A program made the translations under genes and the position numbers. The notes under the pieces were generated by a model. It saw only the letters and a program-made list of their open reading frames with translations. It did not search any database and had not been told where the DNA came from. A DNA stretch of 64,000 nucleotides from Bradyrhizobium sp. AUGA SZCCT0283 (lineage in GTDB: Bacteria; Pseudomonadota; Alphaproteobacteria; Rhizobiales; Xanthobacteraceae), in the NCBI RefSeq assembly GCF_018130385.1, contig NZ_JAFCLU010000003.1, positions 1 through 64,000 of the forward strand, in the 5' to 3' direction. Of the stretch, positions 18,115-27,023 are shown in pieces (the stretch's first letter is position 1; each line of letters begins with the position of its first letter).

Positions 18115-19779
18115 CTATTTCAGGACCAGCTCTGTGAACGGATAGACGTAGGCCTGCAGCGTCACCAGCACGCCGACAAGGCAGGCCAACACGATCGAAT
18201 GCAGGAAGACGTAGCGCAGGATCGAGCCTTCGTGGCCGTACCAGTTGGTCGCGGTCGAGGCGACGACGATCGATTGGGCGTCGATCATCTTGCCCATGAC
18301 GCCGCCGGAAGAGTTGGCGGCCGCCATCAGCACCGGGGACAGACCGAGCTGTTCGGAGGTGATCTTCTGCAGATTGCCGAACAGCACGTTGGAAGCGGTG
18401 TCCGATCCCGTCAGCGCGACGCCGAGCCAGCCGAGCAGCGTGCCGAAGAAGGGATACAACACGCCGGTGGCGGCAAAGGCGAGGCCGAGCGTGGCGTCGA
18501 CGCCGGAGAGCCGCGTCAGCGTACCGATGGCGAGCATTGCCGAGATCGTGATCAACGAGATCGCGCACAGCCTGATGGTGCGGCCATATTCCGCGACCAT
18601 CTTCAGCGGCGAGAAGCCCATCAGGAAGCCGGAAATGATCGCGGCGATCAGCATGCCCGTCCCGGTGAAGGACAGATAGGTGAAGTCAAACAGCGCAGCC
18701 TCGGGCGTCGGTTTTGCGGCTACCGGCGGCACCTTGTTGATCATGTTGTGCAGCTCGGGCACCTGATATTTCCAGACGAAGATCGAATTCGCCCAGGTCT
18801 TGAACGCGCCACTGCCCCAGATCAGCATCACGGCGCAGACGATGATCCACGGCAACAGCGCGCTCCAGAGCTGCGCCTGGCTGAGCTTCGCCGTATCCAG
18901 CGGCTTGGCCGGCGCCATGGTCGCCGCCGATTCATCATTTCCGCGCAGCGCCGGGGACAGCCAGAGCTCGCGGGGTTGCCACACCTGGAGGAACAGGATC
19001 AGGCAGCCCATCGAGATCAGCGACGCGCCGATATCGACGATCCACGGATTGATGTAGTTCGAGATCACGAATTGCGGGATCGCGAACGAGACGCCGGTGA
19101 CGAGAACCGCCGGCCAGATCGCCATCATGCCGCGCCAGCCGGCGAACGCCCAGATCAGCCAGAACGGCACGATCAGCGAAAAGAACGGCAATTGCCGGCC
19201 GACCATCGCGCCGAGCACATAGGGATCGAGGCCGGTCACCGACGCCAGACCCTGGATCGGCGTGCCGAGCGCGCCATAGGCGACGGGTGCGGTGTTGGCG
19301 ATCAGCGAAAGGCCGGAGGCTGCCAGCGGCGAGAAGCCGAGCCCGATCAGGACCGCGCCCGTGATCGCCACCGGCGTGCCGAAGCCGGACGCTCCTTCGA
19401 AGAACGCGCCGAAGGCGAACGCGATCAGGAGCAATTGCAGCCGGCGATCGGTGGTGACGCCGCCGATCGCCCGCTGCAGCAACTCAAACCGGCCGGTCTC
19501 GACCGTGATGCGGTAGAGAAAGATGACGTTGAGCACGATCCAGCCGATCGGAAAGAAGCCGATCACGACGCCAAGCAGCGAGGCGCGGATCGACATGCCG
19601 GCGGGCATAGTGAAGATGGCTATCGTGATGATGTTGGCGACGATCAGCGCGATGATGGCCGCCAGATGCGCCTTCACCTTGCCGCTGGCGATCAGCACCA
19701 GCAGCGTGACGACAGGCACGGCGGCGGCGATCGTCGACAGCGCGGCGTTGCCAAGCGGATTATAGATTTGATCCCACAT
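18115..19779 (-). CDS. L-lactate permease (LctP/LldP family)
   Basis: A 554-residue inner-membrane transporter of the lactate permease family (LctP/LldP), which takes up lactate and, in several species, glycolate with protons. It has about twelve hydrophobic segments and typical family stretches such as GASGFGTPVAITGAVLIGLG, LIANTAPVAYGALGTPIQGL, GSDTASNVLFGNLQ and NSSGGVMGKMIDAQSIVVA. The ATG at 19779 is chosen because GGGAG sits eight bases before it. No lactate dehydrogenase is adjacent; glycolate oxidase genes lie about 4.7 kb away, and a shared glycolate substrate is possible but unproven. The start is preceded by a tandem 10-bp repeat. Confidence 0.93.
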   Translation of the reverse strand: MWDQIYNPLGNAALSTIAAAVPVVTLLVLIASGKVKAHLAAIIALIVANIITIAIFTMPAGMSIRASLLGVVIGFFPIGWIVLNVIFLYRITVETGRFELLQRAIGGVTTDRRLQLLLIAFAFGAFFEGASGFGTPVAITGAVLIGLGFSPLAASGLSLIANTAPVAYGALGTPIQGLASVTGLDPYVLGAMVGRQLPFFSLIVPFWLIWAFAGWRGMMAIWPAVLVTGVSFAIPQFVISNYINPWIVDIGASLISMGCLILFLQVWQPRELWLSPALRGNDESAATMAPAKPLDTAKLSQAQLWSALLPWIIVCAVMLIWGSGAFKTWANSIFVWKYQVPELHNMINKVPPVAAKPTPEAALFDFTYLSFTGTGMLIAAIISGFLMGFSPLKMVAEYGRTIRLCAISLITISAMLAIGTLTRLSGVDATLGLAFAATGVLYPFFGTLLGWLGVALTGSDTASNVLFGNLQKITSEQLGLSPVLMAAANSSGGVMGKMIDAQSIVVASTATNWYGHEGSILRYVFLHSIVLACLVGVLVTLQAYVYPFTELVLK

Positions 19780-19799
19780 TGCGGTTTCTCCCGACATTG

Positions 19800-19819
19800 T
19801 TATTCAGTGTTATTCAGTG
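19800..19819. repeat. Tandem 10-bp direct repeat upstream of the lactate permease gene
   Basis: TTATTCAGTG occurs twice in tandem (19800-19809 and 19810-19819), 21 bases before the permease start codon. It may be a regulator site spaced by one helical turn, or simple slippage. The remaining gap to the ABC exporter gene at 20087 shows nothing else I can name. Confidence 0.5.
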
Positions 19820-20086
19820 CGGCCGCCGGCGTGGACCGGCTCACCTGGCGGATGCGGGACAACCTCTCAAAGGCGGGATCGGGCGGCTCTGGCTTCGCCA
19901 AAAGTCCGCTCACAACCTCGCGAAGTTTGATGGCCGTTGGCCCCTCGCCGTTCTGGCCATGCTAGGCTCTCGGCAGAGGCTGCGACAAGCTGCCGCAGGC
20001 CGGGAATCACATAAACTTTTGTCGCACGCCCTCTAATTCCTCCATCCCTTCAAGGCCTTGAGGCCCTCCTCCAGAGACGGTGATCT

Positions 20087-21832
20087 GTGAACAACATCCG
20101 CCCGACGCTCACCACGGTATGGCGTATCGCCGCCCCCTACTTCCGCTCCGAGGACAAATGGGCCGGCCGCGGCCTGCTGGCGGCCGTCATCGCCATTGAG
20201 CTTGCGATCGTCGGCATCAACGTCCTGCTCAATCAGTGGAACAACCGTTTCTACAACGCGCTGCAGGAACGAAACTGGGACACGTTCGTCAGCGAGATCA
20301 TCTATTTCAGCGTCCTTGCGACGGTTTACATCGTGCTCGCGGTCTACCAGCTCTATCTCAATCAATGGCTGCAGATCCGCTGGCGGCGCTGGATGACCGC
20401 GCAATATCTCGGTGAGTGGCTGCACCGGGCCAACCACTACCGGATGCAGCTTCAGGGCGACGCTGCCGACAACCCCGATCAGCGCATGACCGACGACGTC
20501 AAGCTATTCGTCGATCGCACGCTCAACATCGGGGTCGGATTGTTGAGCTCGATCGTCACGCTGGCCTCCTTTGTCGCGATCCTGTGGGGCCTTTCGAACG
20601 CCGCGCCGCTGCACATGTTCGGTCAGGACTATCCAATTCCGGGCTACCTGGTCTGGGGCGCGTTGATCTATTCGGTGCTCGGCACCATCCTGACCCATCT
20701 GATCGGCTGGCCGCTGGTCGGCATCGACTTCCGGCAACAGCAATACGAGGCGGACTTTCGTTTCAACCTGGTGCGCGTGCGGGAAAACTCCGAACAGATC
20801 GCGCTGCTGCACGGCGAGACCGCCGAACGCGAACGCCTTCTCGTTCGCTTCGGGCGCGTGGTGGAGAACTGGCTTGCCATCATGAGCCGGACCAAGAAGG
20901 TGACGGCGTTCACGGCCAGCTATAATCAGGCGTCGGTGATCTTTCCCTACATTCTGGTGGCGCCGGCCTACTTCGCGGAAAAGATCCAGCTCGGCGGCAT
21001 GATGCAGACCGCATCGGCATTTTCGAGCGTGCAGGGCGCGCTTTCGTTCTTCATCAGCATCTACCGCCAACTGGCGGAGTGGCAGGCCGTGGTCAACCGC
21101 CTCGACGGGTTCGAGGCGGGCATTGCGGCGGCGGACGAACTTACAACCCGCAAAGACCGCATTCACGTCACCGCAGCGGCGGGCGATGACTCCATCGACC
21201 TCAAGGAGTTGGCGCTGCAACTGCCAAACGGAACGCCGCTGGTGAACGCCGATGGATTCAGCTTGCGCAAGGGCGAGCGCACGCTGGTCACCGGCCCGTC
21301 CGGCTCCGGCAAATCCACGCTGTTCCGCGCCATCGCCGGGATCTGGCCGTTCGGCGCCGGCTCGATCGCCGTGCCGGCGGGGGTAACCTTGATGATGCTG
21401 CCGCAGCGGCCGTATTTCCCGACCGGATCGCTGCGCGGGGCAGTCGAATATCCGGCCAAGGAGGGGACATTCACCGACAGCCAGATCAGCGGCGCGATCA
21501 AATCGGTGGGCTTGCCCAAGCTCGTGTCGCAGACCGACGAGCATGGGCACTGGAATCGCACACTCTCGCTGGGCGAGCAGCAGCGTCTCGGGCTCGCACG
21601 CGCGCTGTTGCACGAGCCGAATTACCTGTTCCTCGACGAGGCGACCGCCTCGCTCGACGAACCCTCGGAGGCCGCGTTGTATCGCCTGCTCGAGGAGAAA
21701 TTGCCTCAAACCACAATCGTCTCGATCGGCCACCGCTCGACGCTGGACGCCTTCCATCAGCGCAATGTCAGCCTGGTGCGCGATGGGGAACGGTTTGCGC
21801 TACGGGACGCCGACGAGCCGGCCAAGTCGTAG
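20087..21832 (+). CDS. SbmA/BacA-like ABC exporter with fused ATPase domain
   Basis: A 581-residue fusion of an SbmA/BacA-type membrane domain (about residues 1-330, with WNNRFYNALQERNWDTF, the SbmA/ABC_membrane_2 hallmark) and an ATP-binding domain. The ATPase has Walker A GPSGSGKST near residue 403, signature LSLGEQQRLGLARALL and Walker B YLFLDEATASLDE. Relatives include YddA of E. coli and BacA-related proteins of rhizobia, linked to peptide uptake and very-long-chain fatty acids in the envelope. True BacA lacks the ATPase, so this is the BacA-related type. It starts with GTG at 20087. It is monocistronic. Confidence 0.88.
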   Translation: MNNIRPTLTTVWRIAAPYFRSEDKWAGRGLLAAVIAIELAIVGINVLLNQWNNRFYNALQERNWDTFVSEIIYFSVLATVYIVLAVYQLYLNQWLQIRWRRWMTAQYLGEWLHRANHYRMQLQGDAADNPDQRMTDDVKLFVDRTLNIGVGLLSSIVTLASFVAILWGLSNAAPLHMFGQDYPIPGYLVWGALIYSVLGTILTHLIGWPLVGIDFRQQQYEADFRFNLVRVRENSEQIALLHGETAERERLLVRFGRVVENWLAIMSRTKKVTAFTASYNQASVIFPYILVAPAYFAEKIQLGGMMQTASAFSSVQGALSFFISIYRQLAEWQAVVNRLDGFEAGIAAADELTTRKDRIHVTAAAGDDSIDLKELALQLPNGTPLVNADGFSLRKGERTLVTGPSGSGKSTLFRAIAGIWPFGAGSIAVPAGVTLMMLPQRPYFPTGSLRGAVEYPAKEGTFTDSQISGAIKSVGLPKLVSQTDEHGHWNRTLSLGEQQRLGLARALLHEPNYLFLDEATASLDEPSEAALYRLLEEKLPQTTIVSIGHRSTLDAFHQRNVSLVRDGERFALRDADEPAKS

Positions 21833-21844
21833 CCCCGCTCCTTC

Positions 21845-22366
21845 TCAAAGCCAGCGCCGCGGCCAGGGCTGGCGGCGCACCCCGCGGTGCCAGACATAAC
21901 AGAACGCGGTCAAAAGCACCGCGCCGGCCAGCACCGGCGCCAGCAGGAACGTCGATGGCAGATTGCCCGATACCACCAGCAGCGGGTTGATGCCCGCCGG
22001 CGGGTGAAAGGTCCCGGTCACGTACATCGCCAGAATGGAAACGCCGACGGCTGCGGCCGCGGCCCAAGCCTGCGGCCCGGTCAGCTTCAATACGGCAAGG
22101 CCGACGAGCGCCGATATCAGATGACCGCCGATCAAGGCGCGCGGCTGCGCCGGCTCCACATCCGGCGATCCGATCACCAGCACGATCGAGGTGGCGAACG
22201 GAATCACCGCAAGCGGATAATGCGCGGCGAACGAGAACAGCTCCATCACACCGATGGCGATGGCGCCGCCCAGCCCTGCGACCGCGCCCGCCACGACGTT
22301 GCGGTGATCGTTGCGGGAGATCGCTTTCCACAGCCCGCGCCGCCAATCCCGTTTCATCCGCGCCAT
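21845..22366 (-). CDS. HPP family membrane protein
   Basis: A 173-residue protein with four or five transmembrane segments. The family name motif is present as GTFHPPAGINPLL, and the preceding conserved loop PFATSIVLVIGSPDVEPAQP is also typical. Some HPP proteins transport nitrite in chloroplasts and cyanobacteria; the bacterial role is otherwise unknown, so only the family is assigned. It is convergent with the ABC exporter gene and its start lies just before the terminator of the porin gene. Confidence 0.85.
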   Translation of the reverse strand: MARMKRDWRRGLWKAISRNDHRNVVAGAVAGLGGAIAIGVMELFSFAAHYPLAVIPFATSIVLVIGSPDVEPAQPRALIGGHLISALVGLAVLKLTGPQAWAAAAAVGVSILAMYVTGTFHPPAGINPLLVVSGNLPSTFLLAPVLAGAVLLTAFCYVWHRGVRRQPWPRRWL

Positions 22367-22372
22367 CCAAAA

Positions 22373-22404
22373 GAAAAGGGGCGGCAGATCGCTCTGCCGC
22401 CCCC
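22373..22404 (-). terminator. Terminator after the TorF-type porin gene
   Basis: Stem GGGGCGGCAGA-type (GGGGCGGCAGA / TCTGCCGCCCC, 22378-22403) with loop TCGC, flanked on the minus-strand 3' side by TTTT. It lies about 20 bases past the porin stop. Confidence 0.88.
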
Positions 22405-22424
22405 TCGTCTTCGCCAGGAAGATC

Positions 22425-23435
22425 TTACTTCAGGTTGGTCATCGCGGTCAGGTCAGCCGAGAGCTTGACGATACCGGCCGCGCCGCACCAGTTCGAACCG
22501 ACGCCCGTCGGATTGATCGGGGTCACGAAGGTGCCAAGGTTCGTTCCGTTGATGTTGCCGCGGGCCGAGAAGTCGCTGGTGAAAGCGTTGCAATCACCCT
22601 TCGACAGGTTGGTGTCGGAGTAACGGAAGTCCAGCGTGAACACCTTGTAGGTGAAGCCGACGCCGATGTTCCAGGTGTTGTAGTCGGCATAGTTGATGCC
22701 GTTCGGGAACGCCGGGACGCCGTAGAACGAGCTCGAGGTGCCCAGCCACTGGCGGCCGAATTCACCCGACACATACATGCCGATGCCGCTGGCGCCGAAC
22801 CAGGCGCTCGGCGCGATCGCCTTGCCGACGATCGAGGCGTAGGTGCCGTCGGCGCCGCTGTTGAGGAAGCTCGGCGTATAATAGACGTTACCGCCCATCG
22901 AGAAGTTGTCGTTGAAGGTGTAGTTCACCTTGCCATAGACCTCGAAGAAGCTGAGGTCCTTCTTGATGACGTTGCCGTTGAGCAGGGCATTGATCTGACA
23001 TTCGTTGCTGAGCGGCACGCCCGCAGTGTCAGTTGCGGCGCCGTAATGACAGGTGCCGCCCGGATAGAGGTAGCCCCAGGCGCCGACGTCGAAGGCGAAT
23101 TGGCCAACCGTCAGGCGCGCGCCGCCGTAAGCGTCGACTTCAGCCGCGGCACGGTTGGGGAACGAGATGCTCGCGCCGCCCAGGCCGACATAGAGCTGGA
23201 AGTCCTTGGTGACGTTGTAGCGCGGCTCGAAATAGACGCTGACCGAGGGCTTGTGGTTGGACTGGGTGATGCCGCGGAAGACGTAATCGTTGGTGATCGC
23301 ACTGCCGAACGCGATGTCCCAGGGATCGAATGCCGGCGGCGGCGGGGCCTTGACTGCCTTCACCCGCAGATCCGCAGCGAAAGCCGAGCCCGATACCAAT
23401 GCCAGCGCCGTTGCTAACAAAGCCAGTTTCTTCAT
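22425..23435 (-). CDS. Outer-membrane protein, TorF-type putative porin
   Basis: A 336-residue outer-membrane beta-barrel protein. The signal peptide MKKLALLATALALVSGSAFA is followed by DLRVKAVKAPPPPAFDPWDI, then alternating amphipathic strands such as NDYVFRGITQSNHKPSVSVY, the 'YVFRGITQ' block being typical of the TorF/Gcw_chp family. The barrel ends with aromatic-flanked strands. Substrate is unknown. The ATG at 23435 is preferred over upstream in-frame starts because GGGGAT precedes it and the signal peptide starts there. The gene is monocistronic. Confidence 0.85.
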   Translation of the reverse strand: MKKLALLATALALVSGSAFAADLRVKAVKAPPPPAFDPWDIAFGSAITNDYVFRGITQSNHKPSVSVYFEPRYNVTKDFQLYVGLGGASISFPNRAAAEVDAYGGARLTVGQFAFDVGAWGYLYPGGTCHYGAATDTAGVPLSNECQINALLNGNVIKKDLSFFEVYGKVNYTFNDNFSMGGNVYYTPSFLNSGADGTYASIVGKAIAPSAWFGASGIGMYVSGEFGRQWLGTSSSFYGVPAFPNGINYADYNTWNIGVGFTYKVFTLDFRYSDTNLSKGDCNAFTSDFSARGNINGTNLGTFVTPINPTGVGSNWCGAAGIVKLSADLTAMTNLK

Positions 23436-23798
23436 GACGATCCCCATCACCCTACTTGGCAGTCCCGTTCCGGCGCCCCCCAGGGCAAGCAACAATGGAC
23501 TGCGGCCAAATGTCTTAACGTGGTCACACAGTGGTCTGCGGCATCACGATCGTGAAGCAAAAAAGGCAAGCATGTGCCGCCTTTTTAGGCGTTCTGGCTG
23601 TTTCGATACATGTTCTCCGCGTGTGTTGCATTCTCACAACAATTTCGGGGGTTTTGGTGCCGCCGGACCGCATCTGGAACCGGAAAATGCGGCGGCAGGT
23701 CACATGCCGGAGGACGCATTTTTGCGAATCAACCACTCCGTGAAAACACGGCACCGGTCGCTTCAGGACAGCCCTCGCGAACTCGGGACAGCCCGCAC
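23436..23798. other. Intergenic stretch upstream of the porin gene
   Basis: About 360 bases with lower GC than the flanks. Short frames exist on both strands but none has a ribosome-binding site and a plausible product. It should hold the porin promoter; I cannot place it reliably. Confidence 0.4.
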
Positions 23799-23830
23799 GA
23801 AAAAGGCCGCAGCGATGGACGCTGCGGCCT
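23799..23830 (-). terminator. Terminator after the histone-like gene
   Basis: Stem AGGCCGCAGC / GCTGCGGCCT (23804-23830) with a 7-base loop, followed on the minus strand by T residues (AAAAA at 23800-23804 on plus). Confidence 0.88.
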
Positions 23831-23859
23831 CTCCGAAACGTTGTTCCCGGCAGGCGAGT

Positions 23860-24228
23860 CTAGTTGTGGTCGCCGCCATTGGATGAGCCGGACCCCCATG
23901 AGGGTGTGGACGGCTCCGCGGTAGCCCAGCTCGGCGCCGGCGCGGGCTCCGGCTCTGGCGCCGCCATCGCCGGCTCCGCCTTGGGGGCAGCGGGCTTGGC
24001 AGCCGCCTTCTTTTTCTTCGCCGGGCTCTTCTTTGCAGCCTTCTTCGGTGCCGCAGCCTTTGACTTCTTGGCGGCCTTCTTGGCGGATTTCTTTGCGCCC
24101 TTCTTTGCAGCCTTCTTCGCCGATTTCTTCGCGGCCTTCTTCGACGCCTTCTTGGCGGACTTCTTCTTCGCCACTACGGCCTTCTTGGCCTTTTTAGCCT
24201 TCTTGCCCTTCTTACTCTTCTTCGCCAT
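23860..24228 (-). CDS. Histone H1-like Lys/Ala-rich protein
   Basis: A 122-residue, extremely basic protein. Residues 1-80 are built from repeats of the type KKAAKK, SAKKA and KKSAKK with almost only Lys, Ala and Ser; the last 40 residues turn to Pro/Ala/Glu and end with a Gly/Ser/Asn tail (GSGSSNGGDHN). Such proteins resemble the C-terminal arm of histone H1 and AlgP/Hc1-type bacterial DNA-binding proteins, so nucleoid or RNA binding is likely, though not shown. AGGAGG just before the ATG at 24228 fixes the start. A terminator follows. The tandem repeats make copy-number variation between strains likely. Confidence 0.85.
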   Translation of the reverse strand: MAKKSKKGKKAKKAKKAVVAKKKSAKKASKKAAKKSAKKAAKKGAKKSAKKAAKKSKAAAPKKAAKKSPAKKKKAAAKPAAPKAEPAMAAPEPEPAPAPSWATAEPSTPSWGSGSSNGGDHN

Positions 24229-24453
24229 CTGGTCCTCCTGTTGCCGCTGTCCATGTCTGTCGAGCGCTTCGAATAGTCCGTGGGCCAGACCGGGGCGACA
24301 CTTCTTCGAAGTGCCCTCCCGCTCCATCCCTTGTCCGGGCGCGACCTCCGGGCAAACGCTTCGCGTTTGTCCTGAGGAAACCGGATGCCGATCCCGCCAT
24401 CCACGCGCGGGGGCCGACGTTCCGGATCATGCCCTTAAGGCCGATCGATCAAT
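24229..24453. other. Intergenic stretch with short repeat pieces
   Basis: About 225 bases upstream of the histone-like gene. It includes AAACGCTTCGCGTTTGTC, a sequence also present in the repeat at 11626-11737, so it probably holds a remnant of the same intergenic element. Confidence 0.5.
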
Positions 24454-25776
24454 TCAATCCTGGCCGATCGATCCAGGCTTTGGACCTCCTGTCGCCCAAT
24501 CGAGAAGCTCAATCGTGTGCACCACAGGAACTGACGTACCGCCGGCAATTTGAACCATGCATCCAATATTGCCTGCAGCGATCATGTCCGGTTTGACTGT
24601 CGCAATATTGGCGATCTTCCGATCGCGCAATCTGCTCGCAATGTCGGGCTGGAGAATGTTGTAGGTCCCCGCCGAACCGCAACACAAATGGCTCTCAGGC
24701 ACATCTTTCACCACGAATCCATTCTTGGAAAGCAATTCTTTCGGAAGGCCTGTGATTTTCTGTCCGTGCTGCAGCGAACAAGCCGAGTGATACGCCACGG
24801 TTACGTCGCCTTTCTGGCTCGATGGCGTGAGCGCAATGCCTGAGAGATACTCGGTGATATCCTTTGCCAGCGCGGAAATCCGCGCTGCGCTTTCCGCGAA
24901 ATCGCGGTCCTCGCGCAGCATGAAACCATAGTCCTTGATGACCGTGCCGCAGCCGGAAGCCGTGATCAGGATGGCGTCGAGGCCGCCTTGTTCCGCCTCC
25001 TTTTGCCACACGGTGATGTTGGCGCGCGCCCGCGCCAGCGCGTCGCCGTCCTGCCCGAGGTGATGGGTGAGCGCGCCGCAGCATTGCTCGTCCCTGACGA
25101 GGACGACCTCGATGCCGTGGCGCGTCAGGAGATTGATGGCGGCCTGGTTGATGCGCGGCGCCAGCACCTGCTGGGCGCAGCCCTGCAGCAGGGCGACCCG
25201 CCCGCGCCGCTCGCCCGTGGCCGCAAAGACGCTGCCACCCGCGGGTCCCGGCGCCGGAAGGCCTTTCGGCGCGAGCGCCAGCATCGCCTTGATCCGCCGC
25301 AACAGGCCGGGTGTCGCGGCCGCGCTTGGCGCCGGCAGCAGGGCCGCAAGCGGCCGGGCGAGCCGCGCCATGATCATGCTGGCGCGAAACAGCTTTGGCC
25401 GCGGCAGCACCAGCGCCAGCACCGCGCGCAGGGCCCGCTCGGTCAGCGGCCTCGAATAGTCCCGTTCGATCCGGACCCGCGCCTGATCGACCAGGTGCAT
25501 ATAGTGCACGCCCGACGGACAGGTGGTCATGCAGGCAAGGCAGGAGAGGCAGCGGTCGATATGCTTGACCACCTCCGCGGTCGGCGGGCGGTCCTTTTCC
25601 AGCATCTCCTTGATCAAATAGATGCGCCCGCGCGGGCTATCGAGCTCGTCGCCGAGCAGCACATAGGTCGGACAGGTCGCGGTGCAGAACCCGCAATGCA
25701 CGCAGGCGCGCAGGATCTTGTCGGCTTCGGCGATATCGGGATCGGCGAGCTGGGTGAGCGAGAATTCGGTCTTCAT
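24454..25776 (-). CDS. glcF: Glycolate oxidase iron-sulfur subunit GlcF
   Basis: A 440-residue electron-transfer subunit of glycolate oxidase. Two 4Fe-4S motifs are intact near the N-terminus: CVHCGFCTATCP (Cys25, 28, 31, 35) and CLSCLACMTTCP (Cys76, 79, 82, 86). Two CCG domains follow, with CCGALTHHLG and CCGSAGTYNILQ, as in other quinone-linked dehydrogenase subunits. The ATG at 25776 overlaps the stop of glcE by four bases (ATGA), so a much longer in-frame start is rejected. It is the last gene of glcDEF and passes electrons from GlcD/GlcE to the membrane quinone pool. Confidence 0.95.
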   Translation of the reverse strand: MKTEFSLTQLADPDIAEADKILRACVHCGFCTATCPTYVLLGDELDSPRGRIYLIKEMLEKDRPPTAEVVKHIDRCLSCLACMTTCPSGVHYMHLVDQARVRIERDYSRPLTERALRAVLALVLPRPKLFRASMIMARLARPLAALLPAPSAAATPGLLRRIKAMLALAPKGLPAPGPAGGSVFAATGERRGRVALLQGCAQQVLAPRINQAAINLLTRHGIEVVLVRDEQCCGALTHHLGQDGDALARARANITVWQKEAEQGGLDAILITASGCGTVIKDYGFMLREDRDFAESAARISALAKDITEYLSGIALTPSSQKGDVTVAYHSACSLQHGQKITGLPKELLSKNGFVVKDVPESHLCCGSAGTYNILQPDIASRLRDRKIANIATVKPDMIAAGNIGCMVQIAGGTSVPVVHTIELLDWATGGPKPGSIGQD

Positions 25777-27011
25777 GTCGCTGTCATCAGCAGCATCCGG
25801 CCGCGGTTGAGGATGATCTTGGGATCGAAGCTGTGGCGGACGCGCTGGCTCAGCGCGGCGACGCCGCCGGCCTGCGGATGGAAGACGTCGACATCTCGCC
25901 TGGTCCGCTCGGACGCCCGAATCAGCGCGGCGTGGCCGCCGGCCGCCTCGACGCGCTGACGCACCAGGGCGGCTAGCGCATCCGGCTTGGGCGGCAGCGC
26001 CGCCCAGATCAGACCACCGCCCCAATCATAGATCACATCGCCCCCGCTATCGCGCGCCAGGGCCTGGCCGAGCGCACCCCCGGAAGCCGGCGGACAGACG
26101 ATCCGCCACACCGGCCAGGCACCGAGTGCGCCGCCGGCGGCAAAGGGTTCGACGTCGCGGATGGTGCTCCAGACCTCCGCCGAAGCACCGTCCTGCAGCA
26201 TGTCCACCGACCCGAATGGCGCAAGCGTCTTGGCGAGCGAATTGGCGCGATCCGCCACCGAGGCCGCGATTCCTTCGAGCCGCAGCAGCGTGGCCGCCCG
26301 CCCCTGCGCAGCAAACCCCGCGAGTGCGCCGGTCGCGGGCCGGAACGCCGAATTCGGCAAATGCGCCGCGCCCGAGACGTCGTAGGGCGAGCCGAGCGCT
26401 GAGGTCATCGCCCGGTTTGCGGTGACGTCGTCCAGCCCGGAGAGCATCAGCGTGCGCTCGCTTTCGGGTTTCGGCATCACCTTCAGCGTCACTTCCGCCA
26501 TGACCGCCAGCGTGCCCCACGACCCCGCCAGCAGCTTGCAAAGATCGTAGCCGGTGACGTTCTTCACCACCCGGCCCCCGGTCTTGAAACTGTCGCCGAA
26601 GCCGGACACCGCATGCGCGCCGAGCAGATGATCGCGGGCGCCGCCGGCCTTGATCCGGCGGGGGCCCGCGAGCCCCGCACCGATCATGCCGCCGATGGTG
26701 CCGCTACCGGACACGCCCAGCAGCGCGGAAGTGTCCGTCGGCTCGAAGGCGAATTGCTGGTTCTTGGAATCGATCAGCGACTGTACGTCGGCGAGCGGGG
26801 CCCCCGCCTGCACCGTGATGATCAGCTCGTTCGGCTCGTAGGCGGAGACCGCGTTCAGCGCCGAGAGGTCGAGCACCGCGTTGGTCGCCATCGGATGGCC
26901 GATCGCGCGCTTGGTGCCATGACCAATGATCTCCAGCGGCTGGTCGCTGGCGATCGCCGCCCGCACCACCTCTTCGACGTCCCTGGCGTCACGTACCTTG
27001 AGAGTATCCAC
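25773..27011 (-). CDS. glcE: Glycolate oxidase FAD-binding subunit GlcE
   Basis: A 412-residue FAD-binding (PCMH-type) protein. The FAD region includes PLEIIGHGTKRAIG, a degenerate first motif, then SGSGTIGGMIGAGLAGPRR and GGRVVKNVTGYDLCKLLAGS, the last being highly typical of GlcE. It has a shorter C-terminal cap than GlcD. GlcE is required with GlcD and GlcF for glycolate oxidation to glyoxylate. It begins 12 bases after the stop of glcD and overlaps glcF by four bases, confirming the operon order glcD-glcE-glcF. Confidence 0.95.
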   Translation of the reverse strand: MDTLKVRDARDVEEVVRAAIASDQPLEIIGHGTKRAIGHPMATNAVLDLSALNAVSAYEPNELIITVQAGAPLADVQSLIDSKNQQFAFEPTDTSALLGVSGSGTIGGMIGAGLAGPRRIKAGGARDHLLGAHAVSGFGDSFKTGGRVVKNVTGYDLCKLLAGSWGTLAVMAEVTLKVMPKPESERTLMLSGLDDVTANRAMTSALGSPYDVSGAAHLPNSAFRPATGALAGFAAQGRAATLLRLEGIAASVADRANSLAKTLAPFGSVDMLQDGASAEVWSTIRDVEPFAAGGALGAWPVWRIVCPPASGGALGQALARDSGGDVIYDWGGGLIWAALPPKPDALAALVRQRVEAAGGHAALIRASERTRRDVDVFHPQAGGVAALSQRVRHSFDPKIILNRGRMLLMTAT

Positions 27012-27023
27012 GCACGCCCTGCC

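Noticed and set aside
17365..19965. An open frame of more than 860 codons on the plus strand opposite the lactate permease
   Set aside because: The product is almost only charged and Gln/His residues in irregular order and it overlaps the permease and two small genes; typical of a shadow frame.
23531..23924. Frames on the plus strand between the porin and histone-like genes
   Set aside because: They run through a terminator and the antisense of the histone-like gene and have no plausible start.
23860..24228. Repetitive DNA that could be taken for a CRISPR or tandem-repeat array
   Set aside because: The periodicity reflects codons of the Lys/Ala repeats of a protein with a perfect ribosome-binding site; there are no unique spacers of constant length.
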